Under the pieces are notes generated by a model. That model worked only from the letters and a program-made list of their open reading frames with translations, ran no database searches and was not told the DNA's origin. Shown here one piece after another: positions 1 to 10,822 of a stretch of 64,000 nucleotides of DNA. The position numbers and the translations under genes are program-made. Source of the stretch: Lutibacter flavus (GTDB taxonomy: Bacteria > Bacteroidota > Bacteroidia > Flavobacteriales > Flavobacteriaceae); contig NZ_FZNX01000001.1 in NCBI RefSeq assembly GCF_900188355.1, forward strand, positions 1,142,003 to 1,206,002, written 5' to 3'. Positions within the stretch are counted from its first letter, which is position 1, and each line of letters begins with the position of its first letter.

Positions 1-357
1 TCCTCCTGATTGAACAGATCCACTAACAACATGGTTTAATAATATTTCTTTTAAAGCAGCAACCGGTACATCATCTAAACTATTAAAATTATTTGCAGTT
101 AAAAATGCTGCAAAAGCGGCATTATCAGGAGCAAATACCGTAAATGGACCTTCTCCTTGTAACGTTTCTACTAAATCAGCTTTTTGAAGTGCTGCAAGCA
201 GACTACTATAATTATCTTGATTCGCAACAACGAAATCAGCAATTGAATTTGTCATTGGTTCAGGTGTAATTTGCTCATCGTCGTCATCACATGAGACAAA
301 TGCTATTGCTAAGAAAGCAATAAATACTAGTTTGTGTAAATTTTTAAATGTTTTCAT
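1..357 (-). CDS. Fasciclin-domain lipoprotein, C-terminal part outside window
   Basis: Read from the ATG at 355-357 leftward, 119 codons stay open to the window edge, so the gene is cut at its 3' end. The product starts with a lysine-containing n-region, a hydrophobic stretch and a lipobox-like AFVSC followed by an acidic run (DDDDE), so it should be a lipoprotein. From about residue 38 it reads as a fasciclin (FAS1) domain, with the family's typical GPFTVFAPDNAAF segment around residue 75. FAS1 proteins are extracellular adhesion or surface proteins. The gene stands alone after a clear promoter at 395-425. The ligand cannot be told from sequence. Confidence 0.85.
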   Translation of the reverse strand, partial: MKTFKNLHKLVFIAFLAIAFVSCDDDDEQITPEPMTNSIADFVVANQDNYSSLLAALQKADLVETLQGEGPFTVFAPDNAAFAAFLTANNFNSLDDVPVAALKEILLNHVVSGSVQSGG

Positions 358-394
358 GATCTTTTTATTTTCGTTTTATTTCTATTTTGTTTTA

Positions 395-425
395 CAAATA
401 TACAAAAAGATTAAACAAAAACAAA
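395..425 (-). promoter_or_regulatory. Promoter of the fasciclin gene
   Basis: On the minus strand a TATATTTG box (395-402) matches the Bacteroidota -7 consensus TAnnTTTG, and a TTTG box at 422-425 lies 19 bases upstream, as expected for the -33 element. The start codon is about 38 bases downstream. Confidence 0.6.
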
Positions 426-478
426 TAATGTTTAATCTTTTTTTATTTTAATTAAACATTTTATGTTTCGATTAAACA
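410..478. promoter_or_regulatory. Cluster of four ATTAAACA octamers
   Basis: The octamer ATTAAACA occurs at 410-417, 451-458 and 471-478, and inverted as TGTTTAAT at 429-436. The copies lie inside and just upstream of the promoter of the fasciclin gene, which suggests a transcription factor binding array. The rest of the 333-base gap 358-690 holds this promoter and the carB terminator, and nothing else that I can see. Confidence 0.35.
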
Positions 479-643
479 GTATATCGGATATAAAAAAATT
501 TACGAAGTGATTAAAAATCAGTTACATCAAGTAATATAAGCCGTAATAATATGAAGATTTACTATTATAAACTTATTTAAAAATAAAGTAAAATATAAAA
601 GGAAAAATAATTTTTGTTTTATAATAAATTGCATATAATAAAC

Positions 644-670
644 AAAAAGAGCCCCAAAAAGGAGCTCTTA
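644..670 (-). terminator. Rho-independent terminator of carB
   Basis: On the minus strand the stem AAGAGCTCC / GGGGCTCTT closes a TTTTT loop and is followed by a T-rich tail, about 20 bases after the carB stop codon. Confidence 0.85.
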
Positions 671-690
671 ACTTATATATGTAAAAATTA

Positions 691-3543
691 CTATTTATTC
701 AAGTACATTTTTCTACGAGAGTATAACTCATAAAATTGATCGTCTTTTAAGCTATCAATAAATAAAATACTCTCACCAGTTGATTTCATTTCTGGTCCAA
801 GTTTTTTATCAACATTAGGAAATTTATTAAATGAAAATACTGGTTGTTTAATTGCAAATCCTTCTAGTTTAGGATTAAATTTAAAGTCTTTCACTTTATT
901 TACACCTAACATTACCTTTGTTGCATAATTTACATAAGGTTCCTGGTATGCTTTAGCAATAAACGGCACCGTTCTAGAAGCTCTTGGATTTGCTTCAATT
1001 ATATAAACAACATCATCTTTAATAGCAAATTGAATATTAATAAGACCAACTGTTTTTAAAGCTAAGGCAATCTTTTTAGTATGATCTTTTATTTGTTGCA
1101 TCACAAATTCACCTAAATTAAATGGTGGCAATGTAGCATTTGAATCCCCTGAATGTACTCCACAAGGCTCAATATGTTCCATAATACCAATTATATACAC
1201 ATCTTCTCCATCACAAATTGCATCTGCTTCAGCTTCAATAGCTCCATCTAAATAATGGTCTAATAACAACATATTATTAGGTATCGTTCTTAATAAAGAA
1301 ACAACATGTGTTTCTAACTCTTCTTTATTAATTACAATTTTCATTCCTTGGCCACCTAAAACATAAGATGGACGTACTAATATTGGAAAGTCTAATGTAT
1401 CTGCAATAGCAGAAGCTTCATCTGCAGTTGTTGCAGTACCATATTGTGGAAATGGAATGTCTAACTCAACTAATAATTCAGAAAAACGCTTTCTATCTTC
1501 AGCTAAATCTAAGGCTTCATAACTGGTTCCTATAATTTTAACTCCCCATTTATCAAGCTTTTCTGCTAATTTTAAGGCTGTTTGCCCACCTAACTGAACA
1601 ATAACACCTTCTGGTTTTTCGTGCTGAATGATATCATAAATATGTTCCCAAAAAACAGGCTCAAAGTATAATTTATCTGCTGTATCAAAATCTGTTGAAA
1701 CAGTTTCAGGATTACAGTTAATCATAATAGTTTCATAACCAGCTTCTCTTGCTGCTAAAACCCCATGAACACAACAATAATCAAATTCTATCCCTTGTCC
1801 AATTCTATTTGGACCTGAACCTAACACAACTATTTTCTTTCTATCCGTTACTACACTTTCATTATCTGCATAACTACCACCATCAGCAGTAATCATTTTA
1901 TTTTCAAAAGTAGAGTAGTAATATGGTGTTTGCGCTCCAAATTCAGCAGCACATGTATCAACTAACTTGTAAACTCTGTTTATATCTAAGTCTTGTCTTT
2001 TTGCATACACTTCGCTTTCCCAACAACCCAACATATGAGCTATTTGTCTGTCTGCAAACCCTTTTTGTTTTGCTTCCAACAACAATTCGTAAGATAATGT
2101 TGATAATTTATTTGTTGATATTTCAACCTCTAAAGCCAATAATTCTTCATATTGCTTTAAATACCACATATCAATTTTTGTGATTTCGTGGATTCTACTC
2201 AAAGGTATTCCCATTTGAATAGCATCATAAATTACGAATACACGATCCCAACTTGGATATGTTAATTTTTGAATTATTGTATCATAATCTTTTTCTCCTT
2301 TTCCATCTGCACCTAATCCGTTACGTTTAATCTCCAGCGATTGCGTTGCTTTGTGCAATGCTTCCTGAAATGAACGTCCAATTCCCATAACTTCACCAAC
2401 TGATTTCATTTGTAAACCAACTGTTCTATCTGCTCCTTCAAATTTATCGAAATTCCAACGAGGTATTTTAACAATTACATAATCTAACGTTGGCTCAAAT
2501 AAAGCTGAAGTTGTTTTTGTAATTTGATTGTTTAATTCATCTAAATGATAACCAATTGCCAATTTAGCAGCAATTTTTGCAATAGGGTAACCAGTTGCTT
2601 TTGATGCTAGTGCTGATGATCTGGAAACTCTTGGATTTATTTCAATAGCAATAATATCTTCTTTTTCATCTGGACTTACAGCAAACTGCACATTACATCC
2701 TCCTGCAAAATCACCAATTGAACGCATCATATGAATTGCCATATCACGCATTCTTTGAAAAGTTGTATCACTTAACGTCATTGCCGGAGCAACGGTTATA
2801 GAATCTCCAGTATGAATTCCCATTGGATCCATATTTTCGATTGTACAAATAATTACTACGTTATCATTTTTATCTCGTAATAATTCTAATTCATATTCTT
2901 TCCAGCCTAATAAAGCTTTGTCAATAATAACCTCATGAATAGGAGAAGCCTCTAAACCTCTACTTAATAAATCATCAAAATCTTTTTTATCATATACTAT
3001 TGATGCTCCAAAACCACCTAAAGTAAATGATGGACGAATTACTAATGGAAAACCATATTCCTGCGCAATTTCTTTACCTTTTAAAAATGAAGTTGCAACT
3101 GTTGATGGCGCTTGTCCAATACCAATTTCAATCATTAGTTTTCTAAACTGCTCGCGGTCTTCAGTAATATTAATTGCATCAATATCAACACCTATCAATT
3201 CAACATTAAAATCTTCCCAAATACCTTTATCATCGGCTTCAATACATAAATTTAATGCAGTTTGACCACCCATTGTTGGTAAAACAGCATCTATATTTGG
3301 ATGTATTTTTAAAATTTCGATTATAGATTTAGTCGTTAAAGGTTTTAAATATACGTTATCAGCCAATGACGGATCCGTCATAATTGTTGCTGGATTTGAG
3401 TTGATTAAAGTAACTTCAATCCCTTCTTCTTTTAACGATCTAATTGCTTGTGAACCAGAGTAATCAAATTCACATGCTTGGCCGATAATAATTGGACCTG
3501 AACCAATTATTAATATTGATTTAATGTTTGTATTCTTAGGCAT
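691..3543 (-). CDS. carB: Carbamoyl-phosphate synthase large subunit, short form
   Basis: This 950-residue protein makes carbamoyl phosphate from bicarbonate, ATP and glutamine-derived ammonia for pyrimidine and arginine synthesis. Both homologous ATP-grasp halves are present: the first starts with SILIIGSGPIIIGQACEFDY near residue 10, the second with VVLGSGPNRIGQGIEFDY near 573. Both contain the GGQTALNL or GGQTALKL segment and the EINPR or EANPR metal-binding motif. The protein ends shortly after GPEMKSTGES, so the roughly 120-residue C-terminal MGS-like regulatory domain of the E. coli enzyme (about 1070 residues) is missing. carA is not adjacent. rpmH lies upstream on the same strand. Confidence 0.97.
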   Translation of the reverse strand: MPKNTNIKSILIIGSGPIIIGQACEFDYSGSQAIRSLKEEGIEVTLINSNPATIMTDPSLADNVYLKPLTTKSIIEILKIHPNIDAVLPTMGGQTALNLCIEADDKGIWEDFNVELIGVDIDAINITEDREQFRKLMIEIGIGQAPSTVATSFLKGKEIAQEYGFPLVIRPSFTLGGFGASIVYDKKDFDDLLSRGLEASPIHEVIIDKALLGWKEYELELLRDKNDNVVIICTIENMDPMGIHTGDSITVAPAMTLSDTTFQRMRDMAIHMMRSIGDFAGGCNVQFAVSPDEKEDIIAIEINPRVSRSSALASKATGYPIAKIAAKLAIGYHLDELNNQITKTTSALFEPTLDYVIVKIPRWNFDKFEGADRTVGLQMKSVGEVMGIGRSFQEALHKATQSLEIKRNGLGADGKGEKDYDTIIQKLTYPSWDRVFVIYDAIQMGIPLSRIHEITKIDMWYLKQYEELLALEVEISTNKLSTLSYELLLEAKQKGFADRQIAHMLGCWESEVYAKRQDLDINRVYKLVDTCAAEFGAQTPYYYSTFENKMITADGGSYADNESVVTDRKKIVVLGSGPNRIGQGIEFDYCCVHGVLAAREAGYETIMINCNPETVSTDFDTADKLYFEPVFWEHIYDIIQHEKPEGVIVQLGGQTALKLAEKLDKWGVKIIGTSYEALDLAEDRKRFSELLVELDIPFPQYGTATTADEASAIADTLDFPILVRPSYVLGGQGMKIVINKEELETHVVSLLRTIPNNMLLLDHYLDGAIEAEADAICDGEDVYIIGIMEHIEPCGVHSGDSNATLPPFNLGEFVMQQIKDHTKKIALALKTVGLINIQFAIKDDVVYIIEANPRASRTVPFIAKAYQEPYVNYATKVMLGVNKVKDFKFNPKLEGFAIKQPVFSFNKFPNVDKKLGPEMKSTGESILFIDSLKDDQFYELYSRRKMYLNK

Positions 3544-3629
3544 TTCTTAAAGTAAAATATAATTCGTGTAAATATCCTTAATTTTTATTTTTTTATGAAA
3601 ATTAGTTTTCAAAACTTATTAAAAAAACA

Positions 3630-3662
3630 TAAAAAAAGGTGTTACTAAAAAAAGTAACACCT
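3630..3662 (-). terminator. Terminator of rpmH
   Basis: The minus strand reads AGGTGTTACT, a run of T, then AGTAACACCT followed by seven T. This is a 10-bp perfect stem with a U tail, 22 bases after the rpmH stop codon and 87 bases before carB starts. Confidence 0.85.
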
Positions 3663-3684
3663 TATATATAAAACTATTGTTTCA

Positions 3685-3846
3685 TTATCTCTTTGGTTTT
3701 GGGGCTGAAGAAACGCTTAAATTTTTTCTTCCTTTAGCTCTTCTTCTAGCTAAAACCTTTCTTCCAGTAGCGCTAGCCATACGTTCTCTAAATCCGTGTT
3801 TATTTCTTCTCTTTCTTTTTGATGGCTGGTAAGTTCTTTTTGGCAT
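3685..3846 (-). CDS. rpmH: 50S ribosomal protein L34
   Basis: A 53-residue, very basic protein encoded between ATG 3844-3846 and TAA 3685-3687. It starts [20 protein letters not shown] and continues [20 protein letters not shown], which is the universal L34 sequence. L34 is a late-assembling protein of the large ribosomal subunit. The short C-terminal tail [13 protein letters not shown] is a little longer than in E. coli L34 (46 residues). In many bacteria rpmH sits next to dnaA; here it sits between carB and an SDR gene and has its own terminator. Confidence 0.98.
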   Translation of the reverse strand: MPKRTYQPSKRKRRNKHGFRERMASATGRKVLARRRAKGRKNLSVSSAPKPKR

Positions 3847-4036
3847 TACTTATATATTTTAAAATCGTGTTTCTTTAGTTATTGCATTCTATTCGAATTC
3901 ATCTCCTTAAAAGCGTTGGCAAATATACAATTACTTTTGTGTTTGACAAACAGAATTTAAAAAAAAATAAAAAATTTATTTTAAAGTCTAAAACAGGAAA
4001 AAATCCTATTTTTATAAAAACCAAATTTAGTGAATT

Positions 4037-4915
4037 ATGTATCAAAAACCAATGCTTAAAGAAGGAAGTTTAAAAGACCTAGTTATTGTAGTTACTGGTG
4101 GTGGTAGTGGCTTGGGAAAAGCTATGAGCACTTATTTTTTAGAACTGGGAGCGCACGTGGTAATTACATCAAGAAATATTGAAAAATTAAACAAGGCTAA
4201 AATTGAATTAGAAGAAAAAACTGGTGGAAAAGTTTTAGCTGTACAATGTGATGTTAGAAATTATAATGAAGTTGAAGTTGTTTTAGCGGAAACGCTTAAA
4301 GAATTTGGAAAAGTTGACGGACTTTTAAACAACGCTGCGGGTAATTTTATAAGTCCAACGGAGCGTTTATCTGCAAATGCATTTGATACTATAATTGATA
4401 TTGTTTTAAAAGGAAGCAAAAATTTCACTTTGGCTTTTGGTAAACATTGGATTAACACAAAGCAAAAAAAAGCAACTATTTTAAATATTGTAACAACTTA
4501 TGCCTGGACTGGCTCTGCATATGTAGTTCCTTCTGCAACTGCAAAAGCTGGCGTGTTGGCAATGACGCGTTCTTTGGCTGTAGAATGGGCTAAATATGGA
4601 ATTCGTTCTAACGCAATTGCACCCGGCCCCTTCCCTACCAAAGGCGCTTGGGACCGGTTATTACCCGGAGATTTAAAAGAGAAGTTTGATATGAAAAAGA
4701 AAGTTCCCGTTGGTAGAGTTGGTGTACATCAGGAATTAGCAAACTTAGCAGCTTATTTAATGAGTGATTTTTCAGCTTATATTAATGGTGAAGTAATTAC
4801 TATAGATGGTGGTGAATGGCTGAAAGGCGCAGGTGAATTTAATATGTTAGAAGAAGTTCCTGAAGAAATGTGGGATATGTTGGAAGCTATGATACGTAGT
4901 AAGAAAAAGAAGTAA
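4037..4915 (+). CDS. SDR oxidoreductase of the 2,4-dienoyl-CoA reductase type
   Basis: 292 residues. The Rossmann nucleotide-binding motif TGGGSGLG lies near residue 20 and NNAAGNF near 95. The catalytic region reads GSAYVVPSATAKAGV, like the mitochondrial 2,4-dienoyl-CoA reductase, where Ser and Lys in the SxxK spacing replace the usual YxxxK arrangement; PGPFPTKGAWDRL after it also fits that subfamily. The likely reaction is NADPH-dependent reduction of 2,4-dienoyl-CoA in beta-oxidation of unsaturated fatty acids. The start ATG overlaps no neighbour; a second ATG five codons later is possible. The exact substrate is inferred from the motif only. Confidence 0.8.
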   Translation: MYQKPMLKEGSLKDLVIVVTGGGSGLGKAMSTYFLELGAHVVITSRNIEKLNKAKIELEEKTGGKVLAVQCDVRNYNEVEVVLAETLKEFGKVDGLLNNAAGNFISPTERLSANAFDTIIDIVLKGSKNFTLAFGKHWINTKQKKATILNIVTTYAWTGSAYVVPSATAKAGVLAMTRSLAVEWAKYGIRSNAIAPGPFPTKGAWDRLLPGDLKEKFDMKKKVPVGRVGVHQELANLAAYLMSDFSAYINGEVITIDGGEWLKGAGEFNMLEEVPEEMWDMLEAMIRSKKKK

Positions 4916-5057
4916 TAAAAAAAAATTAACGTTGTTTAACTCTGTATATAAATCATTAAAACGATTTATTTACTGTAATTATAAAAATTAACTATCTATC
5001 CTATTAACAAAGAAACTATTTTTAATAAGATTCTTTAATTTTTCAAACATATTTAAC

Positions 5058-5092
5058 CCTTCAAATTATTAAAATTTTGAAGGATTCTTTTT

Positions 5093-5094
<2 letters not shown>
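5058..5094 (+). terminator. Terminator after the SDR gene
   Basis: CCTTCAAA (5058-5065) pairs with TTTGAAGG (5076-5083), followed by a T run to 5094. It lies 142 bases past the SDR stop codon. Confidence 0.65.
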
Positions 5095-6752
<1,658 letters not shown>

Positions 6753-6795
6753 TATAGAATCATTAATAAAAACTAATAATTAACCTTACATTTAG

Positions 6796-6803
6796 TACAT
6801 TTG
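6796..6803 (+). promoter_or_regulatory. Probable -7 box of yidC
   Basis: TACATTTG fits TAnnTTTG and lies 57 bases before the yidC start. No TTG lies at the right distance upstream, so the call is weaker than for pyrG. Confidence 0.4.
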
Positions 6804-6860
6804 TCGGGCTTTTTAAGACTTTTTAGAAAGCTAATGACAAATTGACATTTAAATATACAC

Positions 6861-8756
6861 ATGGAAGAAAAGAAATTTGATTTTAATTCACTGATAGGTT
6901 TTGTTTTACTTGGAGCAATAATGTTATGGTGGATGTACACTAATCAGCCAACACCTGAAGAATTAGAAGCAGAAAAAAATAAACAAACAGAACAAGTTCA
7001 AGAAGAAACAATTTCTTCTTCTTTTGAAAAATCTGAAAACAACACTCAAACGGTATTACAAGGCACAGATTCAATTTCGTTGGCAAATGCAAAAAGTCAA
7101 TTAGGTGATTTCGCCTACTCTGCTACAGTTGCAGATTCTGAAACTATTTTAGAAAACGACGTTCTTAAATTAGTTATTTCAAACAAAGGTGGTCAAATAA
7201 AAGAAGCTTTAATTAAGAATTTTGTTACCTATGATTCTTTACCACTTTATATGATTGAAAAGCAAAATGCTTCTTTTAATATAAATTTTGGAACTTCAGG
7301 AAATAGAATTTTAAATACAAAAGATTTACTATTTGAACCTAAATTAACTACTAATGGTGAAAACCAAGTGCTTTCTATGAGACTTAAAGTTTCAAATGAC
7401 AAGTATTTGGAGTATAGATATGAAATGACACCAAGTGAATACATGGTTAATTTTAATGTTCGTTCACAAGGTTTGAGCTCAACTCTTAATTCAGCACAAC
7501 AAATTACATTAGATTGGAACCTAAAAGGATTCAGACACGAAAAAAGCATTCGTTATGAAAACCAACAAACTGAAATGTATTATGAAAAAGAATCAGAAGA
7601 TATCGACTATCTTTCTGTTGGTGGTGAAGATGATGCAGACGAAACAGATGTAAACTGGGTAGCATTTAAACAACACTTTTTCTCTTCAATTTTAATTTCT
7701 GAAAAAGCATTTGAAACTGCCAGATTAGATTCTAAAACATTAACCCAAGACGAAGAAATTGATACTGTATTTACCAAAGAGTTTCATTTAAAAGCTCCGT
7801 TAGCTTTAGAAGGTGGAGAATTAAATTATGATATGAAATGGTATATTGGACCAAATGATTATCAGATTCTAAAAAAATACGATCGAAATTTAAAGGAAGT
7901 TGTAAACTTAGGTTGGGGAATTTTCGGTTATATAAACCGATTGGTTTTTGTTCCGGTTTTTAACCTTTTACAAGGTTTTATTGGTAATTACGGTTTAATT
8001 ATTATTCTACTAACTATTATAGTTAGAATTATCATGTCTCCTTTAGTGTATAAATCTTATTTATCCAGTGCAAAAATGAAGGTGTTAAAACCTGAAATGG
8101 AAGAGATAAACACGCGTTTACCAGGTAAAGAAAATGCAATGAAACGTCAACAAGAAACAATGGCAGTTCAAAGCAAAGCTGGTGTTAGCCCTCTTGCTGG
8201 TTGTATTCCAGCACTTTTACAAATGCCTGTTTTCTTTGCTCTATTTAGATTTTTCCCATCAAATATAGATTTAAGACAAAAAGGATTTTTATGGGCAGAT
8301 GATTTATCGGCATATGATTCTGTATTTGAACTTCCATTTACAATTCCAATGTATGGATCACATATTAGTTTATTTCCAATATTAGCATCTATAGCAATTT
8401 TCTTTTATATGAGAATGAGCCAAAGTCAACAAATGGGTATGCAGCAGCCTACACAAGAAGGAATGCCAGATATGCAGAAAATGATGAAAATGATGATGTA
8501 TTTTTCACCAGTAATGATGTTGGTATTCTTTAATATGTATGCGAGTAGTTTAAGTTTGTACTACTTTGTTTCTAACTTATTAACAATTACAATTATGTTA
8601 GTTATTAAGAATTACATAATTGACGAAGACAAAATTCACGCTAAAATTCAGGAAAACAAAAAGAAGCCTAAAAAGGAAAGCAAGTTTAAAAAGCGTTTAA
8701 ATGATGCAATGAAACAAGCTCAAGATCAACAGGCAAAACAGAAAAAGAATAAGTAA
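6861..8756 (+). CDS. yidC: Membrane protein insertase YidC
   Basis: 631 residues. A single membrane segment near residues 13-26 (VLLGAIMLWWMY) is followed by an acidic linker and the large periplasmic domain to about residue 350. The conserved Oxa1-type insertase core follows with several membrane helices (YGLIIILLTIIVRIIMSPL and later PVMMLVFFNMYASSLSLYY), and the tail is Lys-rich. YidC inserts proteins into the inner membrane alone or with Sec. The Met-rich cytoplasmic loop (MQKMMKMMMY) is typical of Bacteroidota YidC. A terminator follows directly. Confidence 0.97.
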   Translation: MEEKKFDFNSLIGFVLLGAIMLWWMYTNQPTPEELEAEKNKQTEQVQEETISSSFEKSENNTQTVLQGTDSISLANAKSQLGDFAYSATVADSETILENDVLKLVISNKGGQIKEALIKNFVTYDSLPLYMIEKQNASFNINFGTSGNRILNTKDLLFEPKLTTNGENQVLSMRLKVSNDKYLEYRYEMTPSEYMVNFNVRSQGLSSTLNSAQQITLDWNLKGFRHEKSIRYENQQTEMYYEKESEDIDYLSVGGEDDADETDVNWVAFKQHFFSSILISEKAFETARLDSKTLTQDEEIDTVFTKEFHLKAPLALEGGELNYDMKWYIGPNDYQILKKYDRNLKEVVNLGWGIFGYINRLVFVPVFNLLQGFIGNYGLIIILLTIIVRIIMSPLVYKSYLSSAKMKVLKPEMEEINTRLPGKENAMKRQQETMAVQSKAGVSPLAGCIPALLQMPVFFALFRFFPSNIDLRQKGFLWADDLSAYDSVFELPFTIPMYGSHISLFPILASIAIFFYMRMSQSQQMGMQQPTQEGMPDMQKMMKMMMYFSPVMMLVFFNMYASSLSLYYFVSNLLTITIMLVIKNYIIDEDKIHAKIQENKKKPKKESKFKKRLNDAMKQAQDQQAKQKKNK

Positions 8757-8778
8757 AACGTACCATTTATAAAGAAAG

Positions 8779-8813
8779 AGTCCTTTTATTTTTATTAAAA
8801 GGACTTTTTTTTT
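8779..8813 (+). terminator. Terminator of yidC
   Basis: AGTCCTTTTA and TAAAAGGACT form a 10-bp stem around a short T/A loop, followed by a run of T. It begins 22 bases after the yidC stop. Confidence 0.88.
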
Positions 8814-8826
8814 AGATTTATAAAAA

Positions 8827-9264
8827 ATGTTACAAATGTCAAAACTGAAAAGTTTTTATATAATATTATCAGAAAGCAATCTTGTTATCGAACATCATCA
8901 AGGCACCTTAAATGTAGATTCTTATATAAAATTTAAAAAACAGCTTTTAGAAGATCCTTTATTTAAAACGAATATGAATTATTATATTCACCTTAAAGAT
9001 GTATTTTTTTCAACCACTAAACCCGATATTAAAAAATACATTAAATATATGGCTAGTATTTATGATATTATAGGAAATCGAAAGCTTGCACTTGTTACAA
9101 GTACTCCAAATCAAGTAGTTCCAATAACAATTTATAAAAGTTTAGAAGGCGATTTAAATCAAGAATCAAAAATATTTTCAACCACTGAAATGGCTTTACA
9201 TTGGTTAAATATAGATGATGAGTCTATTGAAAGTATCATTAATACCATTAGTGAATATAAATAA
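8827..9264 (+). CDS. Small soluble protein, possibly STAS/SpoIIAA-like
   Basis: 145 residues without signal peptide or membrane segment. The order of segments (a beta stretch FYIILSESNLVIEHHQGTL, then a helix, then YYIHLKDVFF, then LALVTSTPNQVV, then a final MALHWLNI) resembles small STAS or SpoIIAA-like domains, but this is a fold guess, not a family match I am sure of. A second ATG four codons downstream is an equally good start. The gene stands alone between the yidC terminator and the nucleotidase gene. Function unknown. Confidence 0.65.
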   Translation: MLQMSKLKSFYIILSESNLVIEHHQGTLNVDSYIKFKKQLLEDPLFKTNMNYYIHLKDVFFSTTKPDIKKYIKYMASIYDIIGNRKLALVTSTPNQVVPITIYKSLEGDLNQESKIFSTTEMALHWLNIDDESIESIINTISEYK

Positions 9265-9329
9265 ACTTTCTATGAAGAGTAAATAATTAAGATTATTCCA
9301 AAATGTAAACTTTTCTTTTAAAATAAATT

Positions 9330-10757
9330 ATGATGTTTTTTAAACAGTTATTTAAATATTATTTTATTTTTATTTTATTTCTTTCTTGTTCCAAGAATGA
9401 AAATAATGCTACCCCACTAATTGAATCTTCTTCAAAAGAATTAACCATTTTTCATATAAATGATCAACACGGACGATTGGCTAATTTTTCAAAAATTAAA
9501 TATATTATTGATCAGGAAAAAGAAAAAACAAATGTAATAGTAGTATGTGGAGGTGATATTTTTTCTGGAAACCCTGTTGTGGATAACCATGATGAAAAAG
9601 GTTTTCCAATGATAGATTTAATGAATAAAGTTGGATTTGATGTGTCTGTTATTGGCAATCACGAATTTGATTATGGCGAAGCTATTTTAAAAGATCGTTT
9701 TCAACAATCACAATTTGATTGGGTTTGCGCCAACGTAAATATGAATGCTACAGGAATTCCTGAACCAAACGAATACAAAACAATAATAAAAAATAATGTA
9801 AAAATCACATTTTTAGGTCTTGTTGAAACTAACGGAAAAGAAAATGCAACAATCCCTTCAACCCACCCATGGAGAGTACAAAATTTAACTTTTGAAGATT
9901 ATAGAGATGTTGCAGCCAATTATAGTGAAGTTAAAGAAAATGAACAATCAGATTTATTTATAGCGCTTACACATTTAGGAAATTCATCTGATGAGAGATT
10001 AGCTACAAACTTCCCATATTTTGATATCATTATTGGAGGACATTCCCATTCTAAAGATAATGAAACTATAAACAACATTCCTATTTTTCAAGCTGGTTCT
10101 AATTTAAATTATCTTGGAAAACTGCAATTGGTTATAAATAACAAAAAAGTTGAAAGTTTAGATTATGAATTAATTGATTTGGGAAAATTTTCCGACTATG
10201 ATTCAACCTTAAAAGAACTTGTAGATAGTTATAATGAAGAAGCTGATTTAGATGGAGTTATAGGTTTTTCAGAAGCCTATCATTCTAAAAGTGCAGTAGG
10301 TAGTTTTTATACAGATGCTTTGAGAATGGAAATGAATGTCGATATTTCTTTTCAAAATACTGGAGGAGTAAGAAATAGCCTGAATGAAGGTGATATTTTA
10401 AAACGAGAAATTTATAGTATAGATCCATTTAATAATGGAAGTGTTACTTATACCATGACGGTTAAAGAAATTAAAGATTTTTTAAAAGGTAGCAAAGCTG
10501 CAATTTATTATTCTGGTATAGAATTAGAACAAGAAAATGGTTTTATTACCATGTATAAAAACCAGCAAGAACTAAACGATAATATTAGCTTAACTATTGG
10601 GATAAACGACTATATTCCTGCAGTATATGACCAATATTTTACACAAACCCCAAGTTATACATCTAATACTACTGCTGAAACTATTATTAATTATTTAGAA
10701 AATACAACTACCCCAATTAATTACACTCAAATAAATAATTATTTTCAATTTCAGTAG
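9330..10757 (+). CDS. 5'-nucleotidase / 2',3'-cyclic phosphodiesterase family lipoprotein
   Basis: 475 residues. The N-terminus has a hydrophobic segment ending FLSCSK, a lipobox. The metallophosphatase domain shows HINDQHG, VVCGGDIFSGNP, VIGNHEFDYGE, and GGHSHSKD as metal ligands. The C-terminal substrate-binding domain of the family starts near residue 315 (SAVGSFYTDALRMEMNVDI, then NTGGVRNS). UshA-type enzymes release phosphate from nucleotides at the cell surface. It is somewhat shorter than UshA (about 550). The substrate is not defined by sequence. A terminator shared with purC follows. Confidence 0.88.
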   Translation: MMFFKQLFKYYFIFILFLSCSKNENNATPLIESSSKELTIFHINDQHGRLANFSKIKYIIDQEKEKTNVIVVCGGDIFSGNPVVDNHDEKGFPMIDLMNKVGFDVSVIGNHEFDYGEAILKDRFQQSQFDWVCANVNMNATGIPEPNEYKTIIKNNVKITFLGLVETNGKENATIPSTHPWRVQNLTFEDYRDVAANYSEVKENEQSDLFIALTHLGNSSDERLATNFPYFDIIIGGHSHSKDNETINNIPIFQAGSNLNYLGKLQLVINNKKVESLDYELIDLGKFSDYDSTLKELVDSYNEEADLDGVIGFSEAYHSKSAVGSFYTDALRMEMNVDISFQNTGGVRNSLNEGDILKREIYSIDPFNNGSVTYTMTVKEIKDFLKGSKAAIYYSGIELEQENGFITMYKNQQELNDNISLTIGINDYIPAVYDQYFTQTPSYTSNTTAETIINYLENTTTPINYTQINNYFQFQ

Positions 10758-10770
10758 TTTAAAAAAAGGA

Positions 10771-10809
10771 ACAAAAAAAAGGTCATACATTTCTGTATGA
10801 CCTTTTTTT
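10771..10809. terminator. Bidirectional terminator between nucleotidase gene and purC
   Basis: AAGGTCATACA (10779-10789) and TGTATGACCTT (10794-10804) form an 11-bp stem with A runs on the left and T runs on the right, so it can serve both convergent genes. Confidence 0.88.
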
Positions 10810-10822
10810 AAAAATAAATTTT

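Noticed and set aside
7247..7549. Minus-strand open frame of 100 codons inside yidC
   Set aside because: It is a shadow of the yidC reading frame with no family features; similar shadows inside carB, pyrG, purC, phoH and the formate dehydrogenase genes were also dropped.
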